Shown here: piece by piece, positions 16,867 to 25,392 of the stretch | Layout: every line of letters begins with the position of its first letter | Numbering within the stretch: position 1 is the stretch's first letter | Assembly: GCA_902494195.1 (NCBI GenBank) | Contig: CABUSH010000004.1 | Location: forward strand, 47,031-111,030 | Direction: 5' to 3' | DNA: 64,000 nucleotides | From: an uncultured Collinsella sp. | GTDB lineage: Bacteria; Actinomycetota; Coriobacteriia; Coriobacteriales; Coriobacteriaceae | Made by a program: the position numbers and the translations under genes | The notes under the pieces: generated by a model | What the model was told of the DNA's origin: nothing | What the model saw: the letters and a program-made list of their open reading frames with translations, nothing else | The model's database searches: none

Positions 16867-17781
16867 ATGACTGATGCCGTTGAGGTGCTCCGAATCGATT
16901 CGCTCGAGGACGAGCGGCTCGATGCCTACGTGCGACTGACCGAGCGCGAGCTGCGCTGCGTGCTGGAGCCGCAAAAGGGCATCTTTATCGCCGAGAGTGC
17001 CAAGGTTATCGAGCGCGCGGTGCGCGCCGGATACGAGCCGGTGAGCTTTCTTTTGGGCGAGCGCTGGCTCGACCAGATGGTGCCGCTGTTTGAGCGCCTG
17101 GTTGTGCGCGAGGGCGCGGGCCCAGTTCCCGTGTTCGTGGCCTCGATGGAGCTTATGGAGCAGCTGACGGGCTTTAACGTGACGCGCGGTGCGCTCGCGG
17201 CATTCCGTCGTCCGCGTCAGATTCCGGTAGCCGAGTTCTTGGGTGGCGTCGTCGAGGCGGCTGGGGAGCGCCCGGTGCGCGTGTGCGTGCTCGAGGGCAT
17301 TGTCGACCACACCAACGTCGGCGCGATTTTCCGATCGGCGGCTGCGCTGAACGTCGATGGCATTTTGGTGAGCCCCACTTGCTGTGACCCGCTGTACCGT
17401 CGCTCGGCCCGCGTGAGCATGGGCACGGTGTTCCAGGTGCCCTGGACGCGCATTGGCAGCGAGGCGCGCGTATGGCCGCATGATGGGCTGGCGGCGCTGC
17501 ACGATGCCGGCTTTTCGTGTGCCGCCATGGCGTTGACGGATGATTCGGTGTCGTTGGACGATTCCGCGCTGCAGGAGATTGACCGCCTGGCAATCTTTAT
17601 GGGCACCGAGGGTGCTGGCTTGGGCGCCAAGACCATTGCAGGCTGTGATCGCGCCGTGCGTATTCCGATGACGCATGGGGTCGATTCGCTCAACGTGGCC
17701 GCGGCAAGTGCTGTCGCCTTTTGGCAGCTGTGCCCGCATGTGAGCAACGAGTACCACTACCAGCCGGGGCTGTATCACTAG
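16867..17781 (+). CDS. TrmH/SpoU-family RNA 2'-O-methyltransferase
   Basis: 304 residues with an N-terminal substrate-binding region (about 1-120) and a C-terminal SPOUT methyltransferase domain. The three SPOUT motifs are visible: DHTNVGAIFRSAAAL (about 150-164), MGTEGAGLG (about 238-246) and IPMTHGVDSLNVAAASAVAFW near the end. It therefore methylates a ribose in rRNA or tRNA; the exact target cannot be told from sequence. The ATG at 16867 begins the aligned part (MTDAVEVLRIDS); an ATG at 16834 would add 11 residues and is possible. Confidence 0.88.
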   Translation: MTDAVEVLRIDSLEDERLDAYVRLTERELRCVLEPQKGIFIAESAKVIERAVRAGYEPVSFLLGERWLDQMVPLFERLVVREGAGPVPVFVASMELMEQLTGFNVTRGALAAFRRPRQIPVAEFLGGVVEAAGERPVRVCVLEGIVDHTNVGAIFRSAAALNVDGILVSPTCCDPLYRRSARVSMGTVFQVPWTRIGSEARVWPHDGLAALHDAGFSCAAMALTDDSVSLDDSALQEIDRLAIFMGTEGAGLGAKTIAGCDRAVRIPMTHGVDSLNVAAASAVAFWQLCPHVSNEYHYQPGLYH

Positions 17782-17904
17782 CGGGGTGCTCTCGAGCTTT
17801 GCCGCCAAGGGCGTTTCTGCTGCCTTCGGTTGGTGTTAAGCTGATAGCGGCTTTGCCGTTCAATTGATGTTTTGTTGTATGACGTACGCTAGTGGGGAGG
17901 GCGT

Positions 17905-19254
17905 GTGGCTAAGAAATCTACGGCTATCGATGTAACGCAGGGTGTCATTTGGCAGCAGCTGCTGTCGCTGTACGTTCCCATTTTCTTTAGTTCGTTCTTT
18001 CAGCAGGCATACACGCTTATCGGTACCTATATCGTCGGTCAGTTTGGCGGCAAGCTCGCGCTGGGTGGCATTCAGGCCACGATGGTGCTTACAGAGCTCT
18101 GCATCGGTTTTTGCGTCGGTGTTGGTGCTGGATGTGCCGTTATTACCGGTCAGTTTTTTGGTCAGCACGATGACGAGCGCCTGAGCCGATCGGTCCATAC
18201 GGCCATGACGCTCGCGCTGGTGGGCGGTATCGTTTTCTCGATTCTTGGCATAGTGTTCGTTGAGCCCATGCTGGTACTTATGAACACACCGCATGAACTA
18301 TTGGCCGAGGGCGTGGCCTATGCTCGTTGCTATTTTGCCGCCATGGTTGCGGCGCTGCTGCTCAATATGGGAACGGCATTGCTGCGCGCCGTGGGCGACA
18401 CGCGCGGGCCTGCTGTGATCATCGCTTCCGGCTGCCTTGTTAATGCGGTGCTGGATGTCATCTTCGTTGCCGTGCTGCATATGGAGGCTCTGGGCTGCGG
18501 CATCGCGGTGGCGCTGACCATTTGCTCCAACGCCACGATGATCGTGATTCGTATGATGCACGCACCGGGTGCGTGGCGGCTTTCACTGTCCAAACTCGGC
18601 ATTGATCCTGCTATTTGTAAGAGCATGATCTCGTGTGGTCTGCCACTTGGCTTTCAGTCTGCTGCGTACTCGATTTCCAACGTTTTGATTCAGGTGTCGG
18701 TCAACTCGTTTGGTGCCGATGTCACCACGGCGTGGGGTCTTTCGGGCCGCCTGGATGGCATTGTCTGGATGGTTACCGAGGCGCTTGGCGTGTCGATCAC
18801 CACATTCTCGGCACAGAACTTTGGCGCGCGCAACTACGAGCGCATGCGCAAGGGCTACCATACGTCGCTCGTGCTGTCGTTTATGCTCATTGGTGGCCTG
18901 TCTGCCGTGCTGCTGGTGTTCTCGGGTCCGTTGTCGCGTCTTTTTGTCGACGATGCTTCGATTTCGGCGTACACCACGACCATCCTCCATTTCATTGCGC
19001 CGTTCTATGCGATTTTCTCGATTATCGAGAATGCGTCGGGATCCATTCGCGGCGCCGGCGTGAGCTTGCAGCCCATGCTGCTCACGATTTTTGGCACCGT
19101 CGTGCTCAGGGTGATCTGGGTGTTTGCGATTATGCCGTTCGATCCGTCGCTTGAGCACCTGCTGCTGGTCTACCCCGTAACCTGGGTAATCACCGCCATG
19201 ATGTTCACCGTCTACCATCACAGCGGCAACTGGCTCGGCCGCGCCACTGCATAG
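17905..19254 (+). CDS. MATE-family multidrug/cation efflux transporter
   Basis: 449 residues with about 12 hydrophobic segments in two similar halves, the MATE layout. Begins MAKKSTAIDVTQGVIWQQL (no signal peptide), with the conserved region GALLRAVGDTRGP style in TALLRAVGDTRGPAVI and SVNSFGADVTTAWGL in the second half. Antiporter in the cytoplasmic membrane exporting drugs or metabolites; substrate unknown. GTG start at 17905 behind GGGGAGGG. The following convergent gene is cobO; the IS110 element is inserted just after this stop codon without damaging the gene. Confidence 0.9.
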   Translation: MAKKSTAIDVTQGVIWQQLLSLYVPIFFSSFFQQAYTLIGTYIVGQFGGKLALGGIQATMVLTELCIGFCVGVGAGCAVITGQFFGQHDDERLSRSVHTAMTLALVGGIVFSILGIVFVEPMLVLMNTPHELLAEGVAYARCYFAAMVAALLLNMGTALLRAVGDTRGPAVIIASGCLVNAVLDVIFVAVLHMEALGCGIAVALTICSNATMIVIRMMHAPGAWRLSLSKLGIDPAICKSMISCGLPLGFQSAAYSISNVLIQVSVNSFGADVTTAWGLSGRLDGIVWMVTEALGVSITTFSAQNFGARNYERMRKGYHTSLVLSFMLIGGLSAVLLVFSGPLSRLFVDDASISAYTTTILHFIAPFYAIFSIIENASGSIRGAGVSLQPMLLTIFGTVVLRVIWVFAIMPFDPSLEHLLLVYPVTWVITAMMFTVYHHSGNWLGRATA

Positions 19255-19291
19255 CCATTGGGTGTTCCTATAGTTTTGTCAACCGTCGGGG

Positions 19292-20425
19292 CTACTCCCG
19301 GTAGGGCACCCGGTCGCGCATCACGGCGTATATCGCCCTGAGCCGCTTCCTCGCGACGGCCTTGAGCGCCCGCCCGTGCCCCATGCCCCGCGCCCTGCAG
19401 GCCCGGTAGTACTCGCCGTAGCGCCCCGAGGACCTCACCAGGCTGTTGCACGAGAAGATCAGCAGGGACTTGAGCCTCGCGTCGCCGCGCCTGGACGCCC
19501 TGACCGACCTCACCGACGTGCCGGAGCTCCTCACCCTCGGGGCTATGCCGCAGTACGAGGCCAGGTGGTCGTGGTCCGGGAACCTCCCGATGTCGACCGA
19601 CACCGCGAGCTGCGCCGCGGTCCTCGGGCCGATGCCGGGCACGGTGAGCAGGCACGCGTAGGTCTCGTCGCCCTCGAGCAGCGCCGCCGTCTCGGCCTCG
19701 AGGGCCCCGGCCTCGTCGAGGGCCTCCGATATCCGGGCGGCCAGGAACCTGACCTGCCTGTTCTCGGCCTCGACGAGCGCCGGCGGGGGCGCGGTGGAGG
19801 CGGCCGCGGCCTCCCCGGCGGCCTCGGCCTGCGGGCCCTCGGCCCCGGAGCGGGCGATCCCCCACGCTCCGCCGAACCCGGCGAGCAGCTCCAGCCACCG
19901 CCGGTCCGACAGGTCGACCGCGGCCTCGAGGGCCGGGCAGGACTCGAGCAGCACCGCGCGCAGGCGGTTCTTGTCCCTGGTCGCGCAGGCGACGACGTGG
20001 TCGCGCTGCGACGAGAGGGCGCGGGCGGCCTCGAGGGCCTCGCCGCGGCCCGGGACCCCCGACAGGGAGTCCGGCACGCCCAGGGCGGTCCGCGCGATCA
20101 CCGCGGCGTCGCGCTCGTCGGTCTTGGCCTCGCCGGCGAACAGGCCCGCGGCGCGGCTGGCGGCTAGCCCGGGCAGGTAGGCGACCCCGAGCCCCGCGGC
20201 GCGGGCCCGCCTCACGGCGAGGGACCCTATGTTGCGGAACTGGTCGACGACGACGAGCGTGCCGGCGGGCGCGGAGGCGAACAGCGCGTCGAGCTCGGCC
20301 TCCCTGTTGCGGACGGGGGCGCTGGCCAGCACCTCCCCGTCGCGGTCGATCAGGCAGGCCCAGTGCGACGACTTGCCGACGTCCAGGCCGAGCACGGCCG
20401 CGGGTCTGGTGGATGGCGCTTTCAC
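19292..20425 (-). CDS. IS110-family transposase (DEDD recombinase)
   Basis: 377 residues from a GTG at 20425 preceded by GGAAGG; the frame is open further upstream but without a start site. N-terminal RuvC-like DEDD domain: LGLDVGKSSH (about 12-21), VVVDQF (near 63), and KTDERDAAVIAR (near 110). A long Ala/Glu-rich connector follows, then the C-terminal transposase_20 domain with LLTVPGIGPRTAAQL, YCGIAPRVRSSGTSVRS (carrying the candidate catalytic serine in SGTS) and RRGDARLKSLL. Cuts and rejoins DNA without target duplication. The gene looks intact and so may be active. Confidence 0.92.
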   Translation of the reverse strand: MKAPSTRPAAVLGLDVGKSSHWACLIDRDGEVLASAPVRNREAELDALFASAPAGTLVVVDQFRNIGSLAVRRARAAGLGVAYLPGLAASRAAGLFAGEAKTDERDAAVIARTALGVPDSLSGVPGRGEALEAARALSSQRDHVVACATRDKNRLRAVLLESCPALEAAVDLSDRRWLELLAGFGGAWGIARSGAEGPQAEAAGEAAAASTAPPPALVEAENRQVRFLAARISEALDEAGALEAETAALLEGDETYACLLTVPGIGPRTAAQLAVSVDIGRFPDHDHLASYCGIAPRVRSSGTSVRSVRASRRGDARLKSLLIFSCNSLVRSSGRYGEYYRACRARGMGHGRALKAVARKRLRAIYAVMRDRVPYRE

Positions 20426-20439
20426 GGTGGTATCCTTCC

Positions 20440-20675
20440 GGTAGTCGTTCGACCGGATGGCCTCCCCCTCGGCACTCACATTACCAGCCGCGGCACCTGC
20501 CCGGCATTTTCCTATCAGCCGTCGGGGGCGGCGCGTCCCGCGCCGGCAGCACCCAACAGGCCCTCTCGGGGGCAGGGACGTTCGGCCGTGCGCGGGCGCC
20601 CGGTCGGCGGCCCGTTCTGGGCGCGCCTCAATCGTAGCCCGAGACGGTCCCGGGCTGACAATTTCGACTGTAATG
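20440..20675 (-). ncRNA. Putative bridge-RNA region in the left end of the IS110 element
   Basis: On the minus strand the roughly 235 bases upstream of the transposase have no start-supported gene but are rich in complementary blocks, e.g. AGCCCG (20638-20643 strand-reversed) pairing with CGGGCT around a 9-base loop at about 20637-20657, and several GGCGC/GCGCC blocks at 20528-20625. Family knowledge: IS110-subgroup elements such as IS621 encode a structured bridge RNA with target- and donor-binding loops in exactly this position. The loops cannot be assigned by eye, so this is a positional inference. Confidence 0.4.
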
Positions 20676-20689
20676 GACGTCCGCAATGG

Positions 20690-21175
20690 CTAGTATTCGA
20701 TGCCTTGGCGGGCTAGGAGGCCTTCGTCGAAGTAGTGTTTGACGGGGCGCATTTCGGTTACTAGGTCGGCAAGGTCGGCGAGGGGTAGCAAGCCGCGGCC
20801 GGTGAGCACGAGCTCCGTGGTGGTCGGTTTCATTGCGATCAACGCTTCGACATCTTCGCGCGTCACAAAGCCCCGTCGCATGGCTTCCCCCAGCTCATCC
20901 AAGATCAGCACGTCGACCTGTGAAATCTGCTCGCGTGCGAGCTCCATGATCTGTGCGGCGCAAGCCTCGGGCGTGTCGCGATCGGCCTGCACAATACGCA
21001 GCCCCAGGCGCGGCGCCGCATCATGTTCGGCGCAGTGCAGCTTCTTGGCAAACTGAAGCATGAGCACGTTAAGTCCATAGCCCGTGGCGCGCAGTGCGAG
21101 CCCCAGCGCAGCTGTCGTCTTGCCCTTGCCGTCGCCCGTATAGATTTGAACCTTGCCGACTTCCAGTGATGCCAT
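20690..21175 (-). CDS. cobO: Corrinoid adenosyltransferase (CobO/BtuR type)
   Basis: Adds the 5'-deoxyadenosyl group to cob(I)alamin/corrinoids. 161 residues: P-loop GDGKGKTTA at about 14-22, ALRATGYGLNVLMLQFAKK, a DVLILDELGEAMRRG Walker B region, and the C-terminal VTEMRPVKHYFDEGLLARQGIEY close to other CobO/CobA proteins. Preceded by AAAGGA on the minus strand. No other cobalamin gene is in the window; a single adenosyltransferase fits salvage of B12. Its 3' end abuts the IS110 element. Confidence 0.92.
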   Translation of the reverse strand: MASLEVGKVQIYTGDGKGKTTAALGLALRATGYGLNVLMLQFAKKLHCAEHDAAPRLGLRIVQADRDTPEACAAQIMELAREQISQVDVLILDELGEAMRRGFVTREDVEALIAMKPTTTELVLTGRGLLPLADLADLVTEMRPVKHYFDEGLLARQGIEY

Positions 21176-21267
21176 CTCTGTCCTTTCGTGCCCGGCGTCG
21201 GTTTATCGCCGTCCGGGTTGGGTATTCTAGAAAACATTATCAACCCCAGTAGATGGAGTTCAAGCAG

Positions 21268-23160
21268 ATGGAGATGGATGACAACAAACGTAGACGGAAT
21301 ATGATCCTCTACGTGCTCATCGCCTTCGTCGTCTACCTCGTGCTCTCGACCGTTCTGTTCCCCAACATCGGTCACACGCAGCAGATTACGAAGACCGATT
21401 ATTCGACGTTTGTCAAAGCGCTCGATAAGAAGAGCGTCGACAAGGTCGAGTACAACACGGACGATTACACGATTTATTACACCAAGAAGGGCGAGGACGA
21501 GAACGTCGCCTACAAGACGACCGGCGTGCCGAATGACGCGGGCTTTACCGATCGCGTGCTTGAATCTGGCGCGTCGCTGGAGTCGGTCGTTCCCGATAAG
21601 AACTCGGGTTTGATGACCTACTACCTGCTCACCCTCATTCTTCCCATTGCGATTTTCTTCCTGATCGGCTGGTGGCTCAACCGCCGCATGAAGAAGGCCA
21701 TGGGCGATGACGGTCCGTCGATGAACTTTGGCGGCGGTGGTTTTGGCGGCGGTGGACTGGGCAAGTCCGGCGCGCGCGTGATCGCCTCCAAGGACGTGGG
21801 CGTGACCTTTAAGGATGTCGCCGGCCAGGAAGAGGCCAAGGAGTCCCTCAAGGAGGTCGTTGACTTTCTGGAGAAGCCGCAGCGCTACGAGGAGATCGGC
21901 GCCAAGCTGCCGCGTGGTGCTCTGCTTGTCGGCCCTCCGGGTACTGGTAAAACCCTGCTTGCCAAGGCTGTGGCCGGCGAGGCGGGCGTGCCGTTCTTTA
22001 GTATTTCTGGTTCTGAGTTCGTCGAGATGTTCGTCGGCCGCGGTGCCGCTAAAGTTCGCGACCTGTTTAAGCAGGCCAAGGAAAAGGCCCCGTGCATTGT
22101 CTTTATCGATGAGATTGATACCATCGGCAAGAAGCGCGATGGCGGCGGCTTTAGCGGCAACGACGAGCGCGAGCAGACGCTCAATCAGCTGCTGACCGAG
22201 ATGGACGGCTTCGATAACCACAAGGGTATTGTCGTCCTCGCTGCCACCAACCGTCCCGACAGCCTCGATCCCGCTCTGCTGCGCCCCGGCCGTTTTGACC
22301 GCCGTATCCCCGTTGAGTTGCCCGACCTAACCGGCCGTAAGAACATTCTTGAGCTGCATGCCAAGAGCGTGAAGACGCAGCCGCCGATCGACCTGACCGC
22401 GATTGCCCGCGCCACGCCCGGTGCCTCGGGCGCCGACCTGGCCAACATCATCAACGAGGGCGCCCTGCGTGCCGTCCGTGAGGGTCGCAAGCGCGCTACG
22501 CAGGACGACTTTGAGGAGTCGGTGGAGGTCGTCATCGCCGGTCAGCAGCGCAAGTCTACGGTGCTGTCCGACCACGAGAAACAGGTCGTTTCGTACCACG
22601 AGATCGGCCATGCCATCGTTGCCGCTCGCCAGAAGGGCTCTGCGCCGGTCACCAAGATCACCATCGTGCCGCGCACGAGCGGTGCTCTGGGCTACACCAT
22701 GCAGGTCGAGGAGGATGAGCGCTTCCTGACCACACGTCAGGAGGTCCTGGACAAGCTCGCCGTCTACTGCGGCGGACGTGCCGCCGAGGAGCTCATCTTT
22801 GGCGAGATGACAACCGGCGCAGCCAACGATATCGAGCAAGCAACCAAGCTCGCCCGCAACATGGTGACGCGCTTTGGTATGTCCGATGAGTTTGGCATGA
22901 TGGCGCTCGGTACCGTCCAGAATGCGTACCTCAACCAGGACACGTCGCTCACCTGCGCCCCCGGTACGGCCGAACGTGTGGACGCGATTGTCGCCAAGCT
23001 GATCGAGGATGCGCACGACCGCGCTCTGCAGATTCTGAAGGAGAACAAGTTTAAGCTCCACGAGCTGGCTCGTTATCTGTACAAGAAGGAGACGATCACG
23101 GGCGAGGAGTTTATGAATCTCCTCACGCGCGAGAATCCGCTGATGCCAAAGCAGCAGTAA
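21268..23160 (+). CDS. ftsH: ATP-dependent zinc metalloprotease FtsH
   Basis: Membrane-anchored AAA+ protease that degrades unassembled or regulatory membrane proteins. 630 residues: TM1 (about 8-28), periplasmic domain, TM2 (about 114-134), Gly-rich linker, AAA domain with GPPGTGKT (near 221-228), FIDEIDTIG, an SRH region (LLRPGRFDRRI), then the peptidase domain with HEIGH (near 446-450; most FtsH have HEAGH, the zinc ligands are intact) and the third ligand in the GAANDIEQAT region. Start at 21268 chosen because GGAG (21255-21258) is 9 bases upstream; ATGs at 21253 and 21274 are alternatives. Confidence 0.96.
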   Translation: MEMDDNKRRRNMILYVLIAFVVYLVLSTVLFPNIGHTQQITKTDYSTFVKALDKKSVDKVEYNTDDYTIYYTKKGEDENVAYKTTGVPNDAGFTDRVLESGASLESVVPDKNSGLMTYYLLTLILPIAIFFLIGWWLNRRMKKAMGDDGPSMNFGGGGFGGGGLGKSGARVIASKDVGVTFKDVAGQEEAKESLKEVVDFLEKPQRYEEIGAKLPRGALLVGPPGTGKTLLAKAVAGEAGVPFFSISGSEFVEMFVGRGAAKVRDLFKQAKEKAPCIVFIDEIDTIGKKRDGGGFSGNDEREQTLNQLLTEMDGFDNHKGIVVLAATNRPDSLDPALLRPGRFDRRIPVELPDLTGRKNILELHAKSVKTQPPIDLTAIARATPGASGADLANIINEGALRAVREGRKRATQDDFEESVEVVIAGQQRKSTVLSDHEKQVVSYHEIGHAIVAARQKGSAPVTKITIVPRTSGALGYTMQVEEDERFLTTRQEVLDKLAVYCGGRAAEELIFGEMTTGAANDIEQATKLARNMVTRFGMSDEFGMMALGTVQNAYLNQDTSLTCAPGTAERVDAIVAKLIEDAHDRALQILKENKFKLHELARYLYKKETITGEEFMNLLTRENPLMPKQQ

Positions 23161-23181
23161 TACTGGTTGCGCAGTGTTGAT

Positions 23182-23218
23182 CGCCCCATTTGAGTGTCCA
23201 TCTCAAATGGGGCGTTTT
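23182..23218 (+). terminator. Intrinsic terminator after ftsH
   Basis: 13-bp perfect stem CGCCCCATTTGAG (23182-23194) / CTCAAATGGGGCG (23202-23214), 7-base loop, then TTTT. Confidence 0.9.
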
Positions 23219-23236
23219 GCGTGGGAAGAGTTGTAT

Positions 23237-23689
23237 ATGAAGATCGTGGTAAGTGCCTGCTTGATGGGCGAGAGCTGCAAGTATAACGGGCTCGACAACT
23301 ACCATCGCGAGCTGGTCGAGGCATGCGAGCTCACGGGGACCGAGGTCCTCTTGGTGTGTCCTGAGGTCTTTGGCGGCCTGCCCACGCCGCGCAAGCCGTC
23401 CGAGATTGTGAACGGCGAGGTCCGTACCTGCGAGGGCGCCTCGGTCGATCGTGAGTTTCGCCTGGGCGCTCAACGTGCGCTCGATATGTGCGAGCAGGCG
23501 GGTGGGCCGGAAGAGATCGCCGTGTGCATTCTGCAGGACCGTAGCCCCTCGTGCGGTGCGGGTCGCGTCTACGATGGCACCTTTAGCGGTACGCTCACCG
23601 CGGGTAACGGCGTTTTCGTCGACCTGCTCCTGCGCCACGGGTACCGTGTGATTCCCGCAAGTGAATTTGACCCGAGCATGTTGGAATAG
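23237..23689 (+). CDS. DUF523 family protein
   Basis: 150 residues. Starts MKIVVSACLMGESCKYNG, the DUF523 hallmark, followed by CPEVFGGLPTPRKPSEI and ILQDRSPSCG. The conserved cysteines (about 9, 15, 55 and 118) suggest metal or cluster binding; biochemical function of the family is not established. The ATG at 23237 follows GGGAAGAG; an upstream in-frame ATG falls inside the ftsH terminator and is rejected. Flanked by terminators on both sides, so it is probably monocistronic. Confidence 0.82.
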   Translation: MKIVVSACLMGESCKYNGLDNYHRELVEACELTGTEVLLVCPEVFGGLPTPRKPSEIVNGEVRTCEGASVDREFRLGAQRALDMCEQAGGPEEIAVCILQDRSPSCGAGRVYDGTFSGTLTAGNGVFVDLLLRHGYRVIPASEFDPSMLE

Positions 23690-23695
23690 CAAAAG

Positions 23696-23732
23696 AATGG
23701 GGTAGCCATCATTTGAATGGCTACCCCATTTG
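23696..23732 (+). terminator. Bidirectional intrinsic terminator
   Basis: 14-bp perfect stem AATGGGGTAGCCAT (23696-23709) / ATGGCTACCCCATT (23717-23730), 7-base loop, serving DUF523 on the + strand; on the minus strand the arm is followed by CTTTTGC and can also end the convergent dehydrogenase transcript. Confidence 0.85.
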
Positions 23733-23817
23733 CTGTCGAGATAAACTATTTCACCAATTAGAAATGGCGTTTGCCCAGATAAAACCTGCCAAAATAAACC
23801 TGTCCCTTTTTGGTCGG

Positions 23818-24906
23818 TTAGGCGAGGAGGGTGTGGCCGTAGGCGTCGGCGGCCTTGATGGCGGCGGCGAACTTCTCGTCGGTGAAGGGCTCGGGGTTTC
23901 CCTGCTTCCACTCGTTGGTGGCGTGCGCGTACTCGCACAGGGCCGGGATGTCGGCCTCGGAAAGCCCGGCCTGCTCCAGCGTCACGGGCAGCCCCATCTG
24001 CTTGTTAAAGGCGGCATAGCGCTCAAGGTTCTCGGTATCGCCCGTATAGGCAAACAGCACCAGCACGCCCAGGCTCACGACCTCGCCGTGTAGGTAGGAG
24101 CCCTCGCGCGGAATGCTGCAGGTGGCGTTGTAGAACGCGTGCGCCACGCTCGAGTTGTAGTAGTAATCGTTTTGGTTGGTCAGGTTGGAGACGTAGCCCG
24201 TGTTGACCACGATGTCGAGCGCGATCTGCTTGACGGCCTCGCTCGACAGGTTCTGGCGCACGTCCTCAAGACCCTGGACGCCATAGGTAAACAGTGGCTC
24301 GGAACAGGTGTGGGCGAGCGCCAGGCCAAGACCGGCGGTGTGCTCCAGGTTGCCGGCGCTCGTGGCGTACTCGACCTCGGGCTGCTTAGACAGGGCATCG
24401 CCTACGCCGGCCCAGAAATACTCTGCCGGTGCCTCGGCGATGATCTTGGGGTTGATGAAGATGTGCGCCGGTCGGTTGGGGTACGAATAGCCCTCGAGCG
24501 AGCCGTCGTCGTTGTACACGACGGCAATGGCGGTCGCGGCGGAGCAGTTGGAACAGATCGTCGGGACCGTAAAGACGATCTTCTTGAGCTCGATAGCTGC
24601 GGTCTTCACGGTGTCGAGCGCCTTGCCGCCGCCGCATGCGATAAGCACGTCAGCTTCCTGGCAGGCAGGGGAGTTTACGACCTTGGCGATATTTGCGCGC
24701 GTACTGTTGGTGCCGTAGACGCGCGTCTCCAGAATTTGGACGTCGGTACCTTCAAGTGTCGCCTCGATGCCCGGCAGCGCTGCAGCCAGGGCTCGCTTGC
24801 CGCCAATGATGGCTACCTTCTTCGCGCCGTACTCCGCCAGTGCGGCGGACAGCTCGTCAAAGCAATCCTCGCCAACGGTGTAGTCGCTCATTCCAATCGT
24901 GCGCAT
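23818..24906 (-). CDS. Iron-containing alcohol dehydrogenase, glycerol dehydrogenase-like
   Basis: 362 residues of the GldA/EgsA fold: N-terminal NAD-binding half (KKVAIIGGKRAL, then CGGGKALDTVK near 95-105) and a C-terminal helical metal-binding half. Candidate metal ligands: Asp in WAGVGDALSK, His in SSVAHAFYN and His in SYLHGEVVSLG. The GGGKALDTVK and TICSNCSAAT stretches match glycerol-dehydrogenase-like proteins best, but glycerol-1-phosphate or butanol-type dehydrogenase activity cannot be excluded. AGAAGG precedes the ATG. Divergent from ileS with its long leader. Confidence 0.85.
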   Translation of the reverse strand: MRTIGMSDYTVGEDCFDELSAALAEYGAKKVAIIGGKRALAAALPGIEATLEGTDVQILETRVYGTNSTRANIAKVVNSPACQEADVLIACGGGKALDTVKTAAIELKKIVFTVPTICSNCSAATAIAVVYNDDGSLEGYSYPNRPAHIFINPKIIAEAPAEYFWAGVGDALSKQPEVEYATSAGNLEHTAGLGLALAHTCSEPLFTYGVQGLEDVRQNLSSEAVKQIALDIVVNTGYVSNLTNQNDYYYNSSVAHAFYNATCSIPREGSYLHGEVVSLGVLVLFAYTGDTENLERYAAFNKQMGLPVTLEQAGLSEADIPALCEYAHATNEWKQGNPEPFTDEKFAAAIKAADAYGHTLLA

Positions 24907-25025
24907 AGCAACCTTCTTTCGTTCGATAGAGTGCTTTCAGGTATTTTGCTCCTAGAGCAGGGCTGTAATAGCGAGAATTTTGAACGTATAAAACCAGTGT
25001 TGAGGGTTTTTCGCCGGCGCGGAAC

Positions 25026-25370
25026 GTGCTAGCATACACCGCAGAAGCGTTGATGGGGACGAGTAGTCGGCCGTCCGCATGCTACAGAGAGCGGGGAGCG
25101 CTGAGAACCCGTGCATGCGACCGATGAAAATCACCCCGGAGCTGCGGTCCCAACGGACGCGCCATACAGGCACGTCTTAGTAGACATCGCCGAGATGGTC
25201 GTCGATACAGGCCAGCCGAGTAACGGATGCGAGCGCGCGAATACGCGGGCGAGGGCATCTAAGCTGGGTGGTTAAGCGAAGAGCTTTTGCGGGCGTACAG
25301 CCCGTTTTTGTGGCGCTTCGTCCCAGCTTGCAGGGACGGGCGCCTTTTTGGTGCCCAACGGGCGTGCGCG
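25026..25370 (+). promoter_or_regulatory. Isoleucine T-box leader of ileS
   Basis: A 480-base gap before ileS holds a T-box. Stem I landmarks are visible: GACGAGTAGT (25059-25068), AGAGAGCGGGG..CTGAGAACCCG (25087-25111), and the specifier loop with GAAAATCACC, in which ATC at 25130-25132 is the Ile specifier codon, followed by GGAGCTGC. The T-box core TGGGTGGTTAAGCG is at 25265-25278; its TGGT (25269-25272) matches an ACCA tail with discriminator A as in tRNA-Ile. Competing pairings are present: AAGCTGGG (25261-25268) with CCCAGCTT (25322-25329) and AAGCG (25274-25278) with CGCTT (25314-25318), plus a hairpin CGGGCGTACAGCCCG followed by TTTTT near 25305. Uncharged tRNA-Ile should favour ileS expression. 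Confidence 0.9.
25290..25310 (+). terminator. T-box terminator hairpin and following GC-rich hairpins
   Basis: CGGGC/GCCCG stem with loop GTACA, followed by TTTTT. Two more hairpins lie downstream before the ileS ribosome site: GGGCGCC TTTTT GGTGCCC (about 25338-25356) and GGGCGTGCGCGCCC (about 25360-25373). Which of them is the regulated switch, and whether control is by termination or by ribosome-site access, cannot be settled by eye. Confidence 0.55.
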
Positions 25371-25392
25371 CCCACGACATGAAAGGGGTACC

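Larger units (their letters stand above)
19262..20682 (-). mobile_element. IS110-family insertion sequence
   Basis: Element between the convergent MATE and cobO genes, holding one transposase read on the minus strand. Ends are approximate: no clear long terminal inverted repeats, as expected of IS110. The flanks carry TAGCCATTG (19252-19260) and its reverse complement CAATGGCTA (20684-20692), so the element seems to sit inside a former inverted repeat. Base composition is visibly higher in G+C than the neighbours (runs of CGG, GCC, CCC), pointing to recent arrival. About 250 non-coding bases lie upstream of the transposase and only about 30 downstream, the IS110-subgroup rather than the IS1111-subgroup arrangement. 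Confidence 0.85.

Noticed and set aside
22600..22640. FtsH protease motif HEIGH as a loss of function
   Set aside because: Both histidines and the glutamate of HExxH are kept; the Ala to Ile change is at a variable position.
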